A stretch of 64,000 nucleotides of DNA from Salinimicrobium sp963709775 (GCA_963709775.1 CAVPXS010000007.1:372001-436000); one strand, 5' to 3'; counted from the first letter of the stretch, positions 55,249-64,000 are shown. A program made the numbers and translations. Notes: generated by a model not told the origin, from the letters alone.

Positions 55249-56823
55249 ATGATGAAACAAATTTTGCCTTTTTTGATGCTGCTCATGTCTGTAGCTGCAT
55301 TTGCCCAGGACGTAAAAACTGAGGCGAAGAATGTAAAGGGACAGGAGAATGGAGAAACGGGCGATACCATAAGACTTCCCGAACAGGATTTTTTCCTTTT
55401 GCTTGATAGTGATGATGTAGATCTGGCCAATAATGTGCCGGTACATAAGATTCTCAAAGACTCCCTTGTTTTTGCCCTTTTAGACGATCCTGGTGCAGCA
55501 ACGATAGATTCGCTGTGGCAGCAGGAACTGTTTGAATCCAGTCTTTATCTGGATTTAAGGGACTCCTTGCTTAACCAGGAGTATAACGAGGTAGTCTTTG
55601 ATGATCTTCCCACAGATACTTTGAAACTCAGGCTTCAAAAACTTAATGCCAAAACCCCTTTTAATATAGAATACAATCCTCTTCTTGAGAATGTGATCAA
55701 ATCCTATCTCAAGAGAAATAAGAAGGGGATGGAGCGGTTAATGGCACTAAGTACCTATTATTTTCCTCTTTTTGAACAAAAGCTGGACGTGTATAATATT
55801 CCGCTGGAGATAAAATATCTCGCCATAGTGGAATCTGCTCTTAATCCTCGCGCAAGATCGCGGGTTGGAGCTACCGGTTTATGGCAGTTTATGTTTGCAA
55901 CCGGGAAAATGCATGGACTGGATGTGAGTTCTTATGTAGATGAGCGTATGGATCCTGTTATGGCTACCGAAGCCGCAGCTCAATACCTTTCTACCCTTTA
56001 CAGGGTTTTTGAGGATTGGGATCTGGTTTTGGCCTCTTATAATTCCGGTCCCGGGAACGTTTCTAAAGCGATTAGGCGTAGCGGAGGTTCCACGAATTAC
56101 TGGAACCTAAGACCATATCTTCCACGTGAAACAGCTGGATATGTACCTGCTTTCCTGGCTACAATGTACATTTTTGAATATGCCGAAGAGCATGGTTTTC
56201 AACCTCCTCACCCAAGAACAACTTACTTCGAGACAGATACCATTCATCCAAAGAAGATGCTCACATTCGAGCAAATTTCGCAAGTGACAGGAGTGGAAAA
56301 AGAAATGTTGCAGTTCCTTAATCCCAGCTATAAGCTTGATGTTATTCCCTATGTAGAAGATGAAAGCTACAGCCTAAGGTTGCCGCGTAACAGGACAGGC
56401 CTTTTTGTAAATAATGAAGAAGCCATTTATGGATATGCCCAGGCTTTGGAAGAAAAGAAGGAGGAAGCCTTACCTAAGCTGGTGCAGCCGGAGTCTACTG
56501 TAAGATACCGCGTGAGACGTGGGGATTACCTCGGAAAAATAGCCGAAAGATATGGAGTAGGGGTAAGCCAGATAAAAAGATGGAACAACATGAGGAGCAA
56601 TAATCTTAGAATAGGCCAAAGACTTATTATTTATCCGCAGAAAAACTCTGCTACAGCCGAAAGTTCTTCCTCGCCAAGATTCTATACCGTTAAACATGGA
56701 GATTCTCTCTGGAGCATTTCTAAAAAATTTCCGGGTGTAACTGTACAGGAGATTAAAAATCTAAATAAAATGAACAGTACCCGGCTCAAACCTGGGATGA
56801 AACTTAAACTTTCCGACGGGTAG
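55249..56823 (+). CDS. Lytic transglycosylase (MltD-like) with SLT and two LysM domains
   Basis: Cuts peptidoglycan glycan strands to give 1,6-anhydro-MurNAc ends. About 524 residues from ATG 55249 (a second ATG at 55252 is equal; the frame extends to 55210 but that start precedes the signal peptide). Signal peptide to FAQ, N-terminal helical region, SLT domain with catalytic Glu in VESALNPRARSRVGATG and the ASYNSGPGNV motif, then two LysM repeats (YRVRRGDYLGKIAERYG and FYTVKHGDSLWSISKKF). Releases anhydro-muropeptides that the NagZ-AmiE/MurQ operon of this window could recycle. Confidence 0.93.
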   Translation: MMKQILPFLMLLMSVAAFAQDVKTEAKNVKGQENGETGDTIRLPEQDFFLLLDSDDVDLANNVPVHKILKDSLVFALLDDPGAATIDSLWQQELFESSLYLDLRDSLLNQEYNEVVFDDLPTDTLKLRLQKLNAKTPFNIEYNPLLENVIKSYLKRNKKGMERLMALSTYYFPLFEQKLDVYNIPLEIKYLAIVESALNPRARSRVGATGLWQFMFATGKMHGLDVSSYVDERMDPVMATEAAAQYLSTLYRVFEDWDLVLASYNSGPGNVSKAIRRSGGSTNYWNLRPYLPRETAGYVPAFLATMYIFEYAEEHGFQPPHPRTTYFETDTIHPKKMLTFEQISQVTGVEKEMLQFLNPSYKLDVIPYVEDESYSLRLPRNRTGLFVNNEEAIYGYAQALEEKKEEALPKLVQPESTVRYRVRRGDYLGKIAERYGVGVSQIKRWNNMRSNNLRIGQRLIIYPQKNSATAESSSSPRFYTVKHGDSLWSISKKFPGVTVQEIKNLNKMNSTRLKPGMKLKLSDG

Positions 56824-56846
56824 TCTTCCCACTTCAAACTTTATCT

Positions 56847-57821
56847 ATGAAAAAACTATTAGCTTTCTTTTCAGTTCTTTTAATTTTAACCGGGTGTGGT
56901 GATGGCAAGGATGATCCCGTTGTAGTATCCAATTCCTCAGGGAAGATCAATAGTGTAACAGTAGTCATGGAGAACGAGCTGTGGACCGGTGAAGTTGGAG
57001 AGGCTGTAAGAAGACATTTCGCTGCCCCTGTGGACGGGCTACCACAAGAGGAGCCGTTATTCTCCCTTAGCCAAATGCCGCCGGTGGCCTTTTCTGGTTT
57101 TGCCAGGAAAAACAGGATCTTTCTTAAAGTACAAAAAGGAGAAGAGACTGGAGTTAAACTCGCCGACGATGCTTATGCCCGCCCTCAAAAAGGAGTTTTG
57201 ATTACCGGGGAGACTAATGAGGACATCATTTCTCTTATTGATGAAAATGCGGAACAAATTATTTCCACCTTCAAAAAAACAGAACTAAACGAGCAACAGC
57301 GTCGTATTAAGAAATCTCTTAAGAACGATGAAAAACTGGAAGAGCAACTTGGCGTGTCTTTGAAATTTCCTACCGCCTACAGGTATGCGAAAGAAAGCGA
57401 TGACTTCTTCTGGATACGCAAAGATATACCTACAGGGAGTATGGAAATACTTGTTTATGAAGTGCCAAGGAGCGTTATTGAAAAAGACACCAATATTGTT
57501 GGAAACATCATCGAAATGCGTGACTCTATTGGAAAAACCCATATTCCTGGAAGAGTTGACGGGAGCTATATGGTAACTGAATCTGCTTATGCACCTTATC
57601 TTTTTGAATCTGAAATTGATGGTAATTTTGCCTGGGAGTCTAAAGGTATTTGGGAAGTAAAAGGAGATTTTATGGGTGGCCCTTTTTTAAATTATGCGGT
57701 GCTCGATGAGGAGAACGATCGTTATGTTATACTGGAAGGGTTTGCCTTTTCACCCTCGGCAAGGAAAAGGGAGAATATGATGGAACTCGAGGCCATTCTC
57801 AAATCGGCAAAAATTAATTAG
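56847..57821 (+). CDS. DUF4837 family lipoprotein
   Basis: 324 residues with lipobox LTGC (C17) and a two-domain alpha/beta body: a segment around VTVVMENELWTGEVGEAV, helices with KKSLKNDEKLEEQLGVSL, then a beta-rich half (YVILEGFAFSPSARKRENM). The family is conserved in Bacteroidota and its function is unknown. 23 nt after the transglycosylase gene, so cotranscribed; a shared role in the envelope is only an inference. Confidence 0.85.
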   Translation: MKKLLAFFSVLLILTGCGDGKDDPVVVSNSSGKINSVTVVMENELWTGEVGEAVRRHFAAPVDGLPQEEPLFSLSQMPPVAFSGFARKNRIFLKVQKGEETGVKLADDAYARPQKGVLITGETNEDIISLIDENAEQIISTFKKTELNEQQRRIKKSLKNDEKLEEQLGVSLKFPTAYRYAKESDDFFWIRKDIPTGSMEILVYEVPRSVIEKDTNIVGNIIEMRDSIGKTHIPGRVDGSYMVTESAYAPYLFESEIDGNFAWESKGIWEVKGDFMGGPFLNYAVLDEENDRYVILEGFAFSPSARKRENMMELEAILKSAKIN

Positions 57822-57827
57822 CAATAA

Positions 57828-57853
57828 AAAAACCCAACGAAAGTTGGGTTTTT
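57828..57853. terminator. Bidirectional terminator with GNRA loop between DUF4837 and tatA genes
   Basis: Stem AAAAACCCAAC/GTTGGGTTTTT (57828-57838 and 57843-57853) closed by a GAAA tetraloop, with A and T tracts on both flanks. Confidence 0.92.
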
Positions 57854-57874
57854 GCTTAGTATAAAAAAGATCTT

Positions 57875-58072
57875 TTACAATCTTTTTTTGTCTTCTTCAG
57901 TATTATTGGCAGGAGCATCATCTTTGGAAGCGTCTTTAAATTCTTTAATTCCGCTACCCAATCCTCTCATTAGTTCAGGGATTTTTCTTCCTCCAAACAA
58001 CAACAACACAATGACCACGATTAATATAATTTGTGGTGCTCCAATCTGTAATGGTATAAAAACTGCACTCAT
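57875..58072 (-). CDS. tatA: Sec-independent protein translocase TatA/TatE
   Basis: Pore-forming subunit of the twin-arginine pathway for folded proteins. 65 residues from ATG at 58070-58072 (the frame extends by three codons to a TTG). N-terminal membrane helix (IILIVVIVLLLFGGRKIPEL) with the FGGRKIPE hinge, amphipathic helix (RGLGSGIKEFKDA) and charged tail. A TAACTTTG -7 element lies 20 nt upstream. tatC is not in the window. Confidence 0.93.
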   Translation of the reverse strand: MSAVFIPLQIGAPQIILIVVIVLLLFGGRKIPELMRGLGSGIKEFKDASKDDAPANNTEEDKKRL

Positions 58073-58091
58073 AATGATCAATTTAATGTTG

Positions 58092-58099
58092 CAAAGTTA
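58092..58099 (-). promoter_or_regulatory. -7 element (TAACTTTG) of tatA
   Basis: Exact consensus on the minus strand at 20 nt from the ATG; no clear -33. Confidence 0.5.
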
Positions 58100-58161
58100 G
58101 TAATAAAACTTTAATCCGTTTGTTTATGAGAGGATAAAACCTCTCTAAAATATCTTTATTA

Positions 58162-58169
58162 TATCTTTG
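58162..58169 (+). promoter_or_regulatory. -7 element (TATCTTTG) of the M23 peptidase operon
   Basis: Exact consensus 16 nt before the ATG at 58185; it overlaps the TTG alternative start, which argues for the ATG. Confidence 0.5.
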
Positions 58170-58184
58170 CCTAAGGCCGTAAAT

Positions 58185-59054
58185 ATGACCAAGAACACCG
58201 AACATAAAAGAAATTTCAGGCAAAAGCTCCTGCATAAATACAGGCTGGTAATTCTTAATGAAGACACTTTTGAAGAAAAAGTGTCCTTTAAACTTACCCG
58301 CCTTAATGTTTTTGTGGTGGTAACTCTTTCTGCAATTTTATTGATCGCCGGCACCACGGTACTCATAGCCTTTACTGGATTGAGAGAGTACATCCCCGGC
58401 TATTCTTCTACCGAACTGCAGCAAAGAGCTTTGCAGCTGGCTTATAAAACAGATTCCCTGCAAACTGTCGTGGAACTAAACAACCAGTATCTGGGCTCCA
58501 TTAAACGGGTGCTGTCCGGGGATGTAAAACCGGCAGAATTTAACCGGGATTCCCTTTTGGAAGCTCATAGGTTAAGTGCAGATGAAGTAGACCTTAAACC
58601 CTCCAAAGAAGATAGTTTACTTAGGGAAACCGTGGTACAGGAGGATAAATATAATTTCCTGGAAACCGCAACTTCCCGCGCCAACTACGCTCTTTTTCCC
58701 CCTCTAAAAGGCCCTTTTTCTGAAGGTTATAACATCAAAGACAAGCATTTTGGGGTTGATATTGTCGCTTCGCATAACGCCCCAATAAAATCTGTGGCCG
58801 ATGGGACGGTGATATTTTCAGGATGGACGGCAGAAACCGGAAACGTAATTATATTAGAACACAGTTACGGGCTTATCTCCATTTATAAGCACAATGCATC
58901 CCTCACTAAAGAACAGGGGGACAGGGTGCAAAGAGGAGAAGTTATCGCAACGGCGGGGTCTACAGGAGAATATTCAACGGGGCCACACCTGCATTTTGAA
59001 TTGTGGAGTGAAGGCCGACCGGTGAACCCAACAGATTTTATAGATTTTGAATAG
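58185..59054 (+). CDS. M23-family zinc endopeptidase (LytM-like), membrane-anchored
   Basis: 289 residues from the ATG at 58185. Basic cytoplasmic start, one membrane helix (about 44-68), periplasmic linker, and LytM domain with zinc ligands in KHFGVDIVA (His and Asp) and GPHLHFEL (HxH). All ligands are present, so it may be an active peptidoglycan cross-link hydrolase, unlike degenerate EnvC/NlpD types. First gene of an operon with the GH3 and DUF6909 genes and rfbB-rfbA. Confidence 0.93.
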   Translation: MTKNTEHKRNFRQKLLHKYRLVILNEDTFEEKVSFKLTRLNVFVVVTLSAILLIAGTTVLIAFTGLREYIPGYSSTELQQRALQLAYKTDSLQTVVELNNQYLGSIKRVLSGDVKPAEFNRDSLLEAHRLSADEVDLKPSKEDSLLRETVVQEDKYNFLETATSRANYALFPPLKGPFSEGYNIKDKHFGVDIVASHNAPIKSVADGTVIFSGWTAETGNVIILEHSYGLISIYKHNASLTKEQGDRVQRGEVIATAGSTGEYSTGPHLHFELWSEGRPVNPTDFIDFE

Positions 59055-59059
59055 TAAGT

Positions 59060-60562
59060 ATGTCAGTTAAATCATTTGCAGCCAAAATATTCGCATCCTA
59101 CGTTAGACGCCAGATTGATTCCTGGGCAAACGAGCCGGTTAAGACCCAAAAAAGGGTTTTTGAACAGCTCTTAAAAAAAGCAGCTAACACTGAGTTTGGA
59201 AGAGACCACGGATTTCAGAATATCTCCGGATACAGGGAATATGCAGCCCGTGTTCCGGTGAGGGATTATGAGGATCTTAAACCGTATGTTGAAAAAGTGG
59301 TAGCGGGTGAGAAAGATATCCTTTGGCCCGGGAAACCGCTTTATTTTGCAAAAACATCCGGAACCACCAGTGGTGCCAAATATATTCCGCTTACAAAGGA
59401 GTCAATGCCTACTCATATTGATGCTGCACGAAATGCCATTTTATGCTATATCAATGACACCGGGAAAGCAGATTTTGTAGATGGAAAAATGATCTTCCTG
59501 CAAGGCAGTCCCGAACTTGATGAGAAAAACGGGATTAAATTGGGACGGCTCTCCGGAATAGCTGCACATTACGTACCGGGTTACCTGCAACGCAACCGCA
59601 TGCCTTCCTGGGAGACCAATACCATTGAAGATTGGGAAACGAAGGTAGAAGCTGTAGTTGATGAAACCATTAAGGAGGATATGACCGTAATAAGCGGTAT
59701 TCCTTCCTGGGTACAGATGTATTTTGAAAGACTGCAGGCAAGGGCCGGAAAGAAAGTGGGAGAGATCTTTCCCAACTTCAACCTTTTCATTTACGGCGGA
59801 GTAAATTTTGAACCTTATCGCGCAAAATTTGAAAGCCTTATTGGCCGGAAAGTGGACAGTATTGAACTCTTTCCAGCTTCTGAAGGGTTTTTTGCATTTC
59901 AGGACAGGCAGGATGAAAAGGGAATGCTCTTACAGCTTGATTCCGGGATTTTTTATGAATTCATTAAAGCAGATGAGTTTTATTCTGAAAACCCCCGACG
60001 ATACACTATAGGGGAGGTGGAGCTTGATGTAAACTATGTCATGATCATTTCCACTACGGCAGGTCTATGGGCTTATAACCTTGGAGATACAGTACAGTTT
60101 ACCTCGCTGGCTCCTTACAGAGTTATTGTTTCGGGAAGGATCAAGCATTTTATTTCGGCTTTTGGAGAGCATGTGATCGCCAAGGAAGTAGAACAGGCGA
60201 TGCAGGAAGCAACTTCGGGCACAGGGATTCAAATCTCCGAATTCACAGTTGCGCCACAAATAACTCCGGAAGGCGATCAATTGCCTTACCACGAATGGTT
60301 CATCGAATTTGAGGAAGAACCCGAAGATTTAAATACTTTTGCTTCAGCTTTAGATAAATCCCTTCAGCAGCAAAATTCTTATTACCTGGACTTGATAGAA
60401 GGGAAGATCCTTCAGCAATTAAAAATAAGCCGGGTTCCTGCTAACGGTTTTCAGCAGTACATGAAGTCTATTGGAAAACTGGGCGGGCAAAACAAATTAC
60501 CAAGGCTATCAAACGATCGTAAGATCGCCGAAGCATTGGAAAATATACAAAACAGAAAATAA
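59060..60562 (+). CDS. GH3-family (auxin-responsive promoter-like) adenylate-forming acyl-amide synthetase
   Basis: 500 residues, the ANL-superfamily GH3 fold. ATP-loop KTSGTTSGAKYIPLTKES (about 98-115), YGGVNFEPYR, WAYNLGDTVQFTS and the C-terminal cap. Plant members join amino acids to carboxylic-acid hormones through an acyl-AMP intermediate with AMP release; bacterial members are of unknown substrate. It starts 5 nt after the M23 gene and ends 3 nt before DUF6909, so the three are an operon. Confidence 0.88.
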   Translation: MSVKSFAAKIFASYVRRQIDSWANEPVKTQKRVFEQLLKKAANTEFGRDHGFQNISGYREYAARVPVRDYEDLKPYVEKVVAGEKDILWPGKPLYFAKTSGTTSGAKYIPLTKESMPTHIDAARNAILCYINDTGKADFVDGKMIFLQGSPELDEKNGIKLGRLSGIAAHYVPGYLQRNRMPSWETNTIEDWETKVEAVVDETIKEDMTVISGIPSWVQMYFERLQARAGKKVGEIFPNFNLFIYGGVNFEPYRAKFESLIGRKVDSIELFPASEGFFAFQDRQDEKGMLLQLDSGIFYEFIKADEFYSENPRRYTIGEVELDVNYVMIISTTAGLWAYNLGDTVQFTSLAPYRVIVSGRIKHFISAFGEHVIAKEVEQAMQEATSGTGIQISEFTVAPQITPEGDQLPYHEWFIEFEEEPEDLNTFASALDKSLQQQNSYYLDLIEGKILQQLKISRVPANGFQQYMKSIGKLGGQNKLPRLSNDRKIAEALENIQNRK

Positions 60563-60565
60563 TTT

Positions 60566-62314
60566 ATGGGTAATTTAAAATTACAGGGTCGCACAAGAGC
60601 ACAGGAAAGTTCAAATGCCATTGAACGCATGTACATCACTATGCGACATCTTTTCAACCGTGGGTTCTACAAACCTATGGGGGTATCCGGGGAAACTCTC
60701 CGGGAAGCATTATTAATCCTTCGTCCGGAGATATATGGATCTGTAGCCGAAGAAAAGGTAGAACTCAACGGGCTTCTATACGTAATGGACAGGCTCCCTC
60801 TCGGACTGGAGGAGTGCCGTTTTATCAACCTCACCAGTGATGAAGGCTACGGTAATTCTCACTTTAAACCCATTGTTCCTCCAAAAAGGCGCAGGAACTG
60901 TTACAGGATCGATGAGGAGCAAATGAATATCGAGATCACCCGCGGGCGGTCTGAGATTTATGATATTCTTACTCACCTCACCTTCCTGTTCATCGAATCT
61001 CATAAAATTATGAGACGGGTTCTTATAGACGAGGAAGGAGAAGTTTCCCGGGACTGGCAAAAGCTGGAACTGGCGGTTACCCAAAAGGAGCCACTTGACC
61101 AGGCACAGCGGGAAGTAGCCCTTACCCATACGGCAAATATTTTGGGCCGTACTTTTAGAGAAGTGACCACGATCTATCCTCTTTTTAGCACCCCGTCAAG
61201 TCCCGAAAGGTTCCTCCACATCATCTATTACCTTGGGAAACTGGCTCTTGATGAAATGCTCAATAACAACAAACGTATTGTGACCTTTAGTCCTGTACTT
61301 AGGGAGCGGCTTGGTCACCATATTCACGGCGAGATCTGGGCAAATAAGGTGAAAGAGGTGCTACTACAAAAGAACCTTATGAACCGTCCTTTGCACATTA
61401 TAAGTGCAAACATGCATAGTGTGATGAATACTCTTTATGCTTCGGAAGCTTTAAAACCGGAGCTAAAGAAGAAATCACTTTTTGGCATTTATGAAGATCT
61501 AAGTAACGGGGCTAATGGACAGCTAAGAATGAAGGTTATGAAAAATGCTGTTTCTGAAGGGATGGTGTTTATTGAAGATACCAGTGGTGCTAACATTGAT
61601 GTACAGGTTTTTGATACTGCGAAGATGTCTTTGGTAAACTCAAAATTCAAACAGAGCAGCAAGAAGAAAGAAGAAGATAAGCCGGTGATCATGGTGATGG
61701 ACTACGCTTTTGGAGAACAAGCCTACGAAACCATGGATGAAATGCTGAAACCTTACCAGTCTGAGCATGGAAATATCCACCTGAATGTGGCCTCAATTTC
61801 CATCATGGGTAAAGCCGGAATTTTAGCAGGCGGTAAAGGGGATATTATGATCCCTACAGCGCACCTGTTCGAAGGTACGGCAGATAATTATCCAATTCAC
61901 AATGAACTTTCAAAAGAAGATCTTGACGGCCATGGAATACATGTTTGTGACGGCTCAATGATCACTGTATTGGGAACTTCCCTTCAAAACAAAGATATTT
62001 TGAAGTTTTTCCATGAGTCCACTTGGAATGTGGTAGGACTGGAAATGGAAGGAGCACATTATCAAAAAGCAGTACAGGCTGCATCCAGGTTAAGAAAAAA
62101 TATTAGTGAAGATGTCAAGGTGAGGTATGCTTATTATGCTTCAGATAATCCTTTGGAAACAGGAAGCACACTTGCATCAGGCGGATTGGGAACTACAGGA
62201 GTAAAACCTACATATCTTATCACCGAAAAGATTCTGGAGCAAATTTTTGAAATTCCGAAGGAATCGGAGAAAAATGAAAAATCAGGAAAAAAGGAAACCG
62301 TAGATGGAGAATAA
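60566..62314 (+). CDS. DUF6909 family protein with a nucleoside-phosphorylase-like C-terminal domain
   Basis: 582 residues. The N-terminal ~280 are helical and basic (ITRGRSEIYDILTHLTFLFI). The C-terminal half holds the layout of the PNP/UDP-phosphorylase and AMP-nucleosidase superfamily: GKAGILAGGKGDIMIPT (415-431, cf. the G-GG-x-x-x-GD loop), GLEMEGAHY (E493 M494 E495, ribose-binding Met-Glu), and YASDNPL (D527, catalytic Asp position). I recognise the protein as DUF6909, function unknown; the fold assignment is my inference from motif order and spacing. 3 nt after the GH3 gene; its end overlaps rfbB by 11 nt. Confidence 0.75.
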   Translation: MGNLKLQGRTRAQESSNAIERMYITMRHLFNRGFYKPMGVSGETLREALLILRPEIYGSVAEEKVELNGLLYVMDRLPLGLEECRFINLTSDEGYGNSHFKPIVPPKRRRNCYRIDEEQMNIEITRGRSEIYDILTHLTFLFIESHKIMRRVLIDEEGEVSRDWQKLELAVTQKEPLDQAQREVALTHTANILGRTFREVTTIYPLFSTPSSPERFLHIIYYLGKLALDEMLNNNKRIVTFSPVLRERLGHHIHGEIWANKVKEVLLQKNLMNRPLHIISANMHSVMNTLYASEALKPELKKKSLFGIYEDLSNGANGQLRMKVMKNAVSEGMVFIEDTSGANIDVQVFDTAKMSLVNSKFKQSSKKKEEDKPVIMVMDYAFGEQAYETMDEMLKPYQSEHGNIHLNVASISIMGKAGILAGGKGDIMIPTAHLFEGTADNYPIHNELSKEDLDGHGIHVCDGSMITVLGTSLQNKDILKFFHESTWNVVGLEMEGAHYQKAVQAASRLRKNISEDVKVRYAYYASDNPLETGSTLASGGLGTTGVKPTYLITEKILEQIFEIPKESEKNEKSGKKETVDGE

Positions 62315-63323
62315 AAAATATACGCTGGTTACCGGCGGCGCAGGCTTTATTGGGTCAAATTATATCAATATTTTCATAGAAGATAAGGATACTCATATAG
62401 TAAACCTGGATTTGCTCACATATGCCGGGGATCTTGAAAACCTGGAAGTTGATGGTCATGAGAATTACACTTTTGTAAAAGGTGATATTCGCGATAAGGA
62501 GTTGGTGAAAGATCTCTTCGAAAAATACCATTTTTCGAGGGTAATAAATTTTGCAGCCGAATCTCACGTGGATAATTCTATTCTTAATCCTGCTGCTTTT
62601 GTGGAAACCAACATTAACGGTACTTTCAACCTGCTGCAAACTGCTTACACGCTGTGGATGAATGGACCTTTTGAGCTGAAGGAAGAGTTTAGCGATGCCA
62701 AATTTCTGCATGTTTCGACAGATGAGGTGTATGGAACTTTAGGTGCAGAAGGATTATTTACCGAAGAAACTCCGTACGCGCCCAACAGTCCGTATTCGGC
62801 TTCAAAAGCGGCTTCAGATTTTCTTGTGCGCAGTTATTTCCACACTTATGGGCTTCCGGTTGTGACCACCAATTGTTCAAACAATTACGGCCCGCACCAG
62901 CACGATGAAAAGCTCATTCCTACTATAATCCGCACTGCATTAAAAAAGGAACCAATCCCTATTTACGGCAACGGAAAAAATGTACGTGACTGGCTATATG
63001 TATCAGATCATTGTAAGGGAATAAAACTGGTTCTCGAAAAGGGTAAATTTGGAGAGACCTACAATATTGGTGGCCGAAACGAGCGGGAGAATATTTATAT
63101 AGCTCAAAAGATCTCAGAAATTTTAGACAGGTTAGTTCCACGTGAAGACGGTAAGAGCTATAAAGATCTTATAACTTTTGTGAAGGACCGCCCCGGGCAC
63201 GACCAGAGGTACGCTATTGATGCTACAAAACTGGAGTCACAGCTGGGTTGGAAAGCCGATGAGAATTTTGAATCGGGTATAGAAAAAACGGTACAATGGT
63301 ACCTTGAAAAATATAAAGCATGA
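62304..63323 (+). CDS. rfbB: dTDP-glucose 4,6-dehydratase
   Basis: Second step of dTDP-L-rhamnose (and other deoxysugar) synthesis. 339 residues of the short-chain dehydrogenase fold: NAD loop TGGAGFIGSNYINIF (about 10-24), LDLLTYAGDLENL, HVSTDEVYGTLG, catalytic Tyr-Lys in YSASKAASDF, and NIGGRNERENI. It overlaps rfbA by ATGA, so translation is coupled. Confidence 0.97.
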   Translation: MENKKYTLVTGGAGFIGSNYINIFIEDKDTHIVNLDLLTYAGDLENLEVDGHENYTFVKGDIRDKELVKDLFEKYHFSRVINFAAESHVDNSILNPAAFVETNINGTFNLLQTAYTLWMNGPFELKEEFSDAKFLHVSTDEVYGTLGAEGLFTEETPYAPNSPYSASKAASDFLVRSYFHTYGLPVVTTNCSNNYGPHQHDEKLIPTIIRTALKKEPIPIYGNGKNVRDWLYVSDHCKGIKLVLEKGKFGETYNIGGRNERENIYIAQKISEILDRLVPREDGKSYKDLITFVKDRPGHDQRYAIDATKLESQLGWKADENFESGIEKTVQWYLEKYKA

Positions 63324-64000
63324 AAGGCATCATCCTGGCAGGAGGATCGGGCACCAGGTTGCACCCGTTAACCCTTGCGGTAAGCAAGCAGTTAATGCCG
63401 GTGTATGATAAGCCTATGATCTATTATCCTTTGTCAACGCTAATGATGGCAGGGATAAGAGAGATCCTCATAATCTCTACCCCAAAGGATCTTCCCTTAT
63501 TCAGGGAATTGCTGGGTGACGGGAGCCGGTATGGTTGTGAATTTCAATTCGCGGTACAGGATAAACCCCGCGGCCTGGCCGAAGCTTTTATCATTGGAGC
63601 AGATTTTATAGGGAATGACAAAGTAGCTCTTATCCTGGGAGACAACATTTTTTATGGTTCGGGACTGGACAAGCTGCTTCAAAATAATAGCGACCCAAAC
63701 GGCGGAATGATCTTCGCTTATCACGTTCATGACCCGAAACGCTATGGCGTGGTAGATTTTGACAAGACAGGAAAAGTGATCTCGATTGAAGAAAAACCTG
63801 TTACCCCGAAGTCAAATTTTGCGGTTCCCGGAATCTATTTTTACGACAATGAAGTCATTGATATTGCTCGGGATATAAAACCTTCGCGCAGGCAGGAACT
63901 GGAGATCACAGATGTGAATAACGCTTACCTTCAAAAGGGAAAGTTACAGGTGAGTATCCTTGATAAAGGTACTGCCTGGCTGGATACAGGTACTTTCGAT
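63320..64000 (+). CDS. rfbA: Glucose-1-phosphate thymidylyltransferase, truncated by the window end
   Basis: First step of dTDP-sugar synthesis: dTTP plus glucose-1-phosphate to dTDP-glucose. The 227 visible residues include the nucleotide loop GIILAGGSGTRLHPLT, KQLMPVYDKPMIYYP, GDNIFYGSG, EEKPVTPKSNFAVPGIYFY and GTAWLDTGTFD. About the last 60 residues lie beyond the window. The ATG overlaps the rfbB stop. Confidence 0.97.
   Translation, partial: MKGIILAGGSGTRLHPLTLAVSKQLMPVYDKPMIYYPLSTLMMAGIREILIISTPKDLPLFRELLGDGSRYGCEFQFAVQDKPRGLAEAFIIGADFIGNDKVALILGDNIFYGSGLDKLLQNNSDPNGGMIFAYHVHDPKRYGVVDFDKTGKVISIEEKPVTPKSNFAVPGIYFYDNEVIDIARDIKPSRRQELEITDVNNAYLQKGKLQVSILDKGTAWLDTGTFD

Noticed and set aside
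63134..63149. parS-like AGTTCCACGTGAAGAC in rfbB
   Set aside because: Only about 12 of 16 bases match and the right arm is broken; it is explained by coding sequence.
1..64000. CRISPR arrays, insertion sequences, integrase or attachment sites
   Set aside because: No regularly spaced repeats, transposase or recombinase frames, and no tRNA-flanking direct repeats were seen.

Overview
The window is chromosomal DNA from a Bacteroidota bacterium, most likely a marine Flavobacteriaceae (Gramella/Salegentibacter/Salinimicrobium-like; inferred from remembered protein families, not a search). Signs of this are the TAnnTTTG -7 promoter elements, absence of Shine-Dalgarno sequences, and PorT-like, YaiO, DUF4175, DUF4837, DUF2007, DUF6909 and GH3 families. 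It is mostly a core-genome region with no insertion sequence, prophage or CRISPR array.

Layout. 1-236: start of dusB. 0.4-6.8 kb (minus): hybrid histidine kinase, stand-alone receiver, membrane HEAT-like protein, processive family-2 glycosyltransferase and YaiO outer-membrane barrel, a probable phosphorelay-controlled exopolysaccharide locus. 6.9-9.4 kb: TonB-dependent receptor. 9.5-17.6 kb (minus): peptidoglycan salvage operon (FHS permease, MurQ, GHL10/DigH-like glycosidase, SH3-NlpC/P60 peptidase, NagZ-AmiE fusion). 17.8-19.6 kb: lepA. 19.7-25.7 kb: three different cation/proton antiporters, the last followed by a metallo-beta-lactamase-fold hydrolase, a subtilase lipoprotein and an M1 peptidase. 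30-33 kb: rnpA, an S41 protease, an ElaA-like acetyltransferase and rpiB. 33.1-33.6 kb: AT-rich non-coding stretch with DnaA-box-like motifs. 34-48 kb: rnr, GIN-domain protein, LysE exporter, tRNA-Cys, folB, glnS, YtxH/holin triad, SPFH protein, PorT-like barrel, gltX, DUF4175. 48-57 kb: ybeY, mnmG, methyltransferase, OmpH-like lipoprotein, DoxX, holB, pgk, MltD-like transglycosylase, DUF4837. 57.9-64 kb: tatA, then an M23 peptidase, GH3-family and DUF6909 proteins, rfbB and rfbA (cut by the window end).

Two features suggest the window is near the replication origin: a perfect 16-bp parS-type palindrome at the end of ybeY with a near-perfect copy just after mnmG, and the DnaA-box-like AT-rich region next to rpiB.

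A caution for any user: at least eight single-base lesions break genes that otherwise look intact (YaiO, glycosyltransferase twice, TonB receptor, NagZ-AmiE twice, DUF2007, rnr). Most lie in short homopolymers and one is in conserved rnr, so sequence error is the likelier explanation, though real decay of the polysaccharide locus is not excluded.
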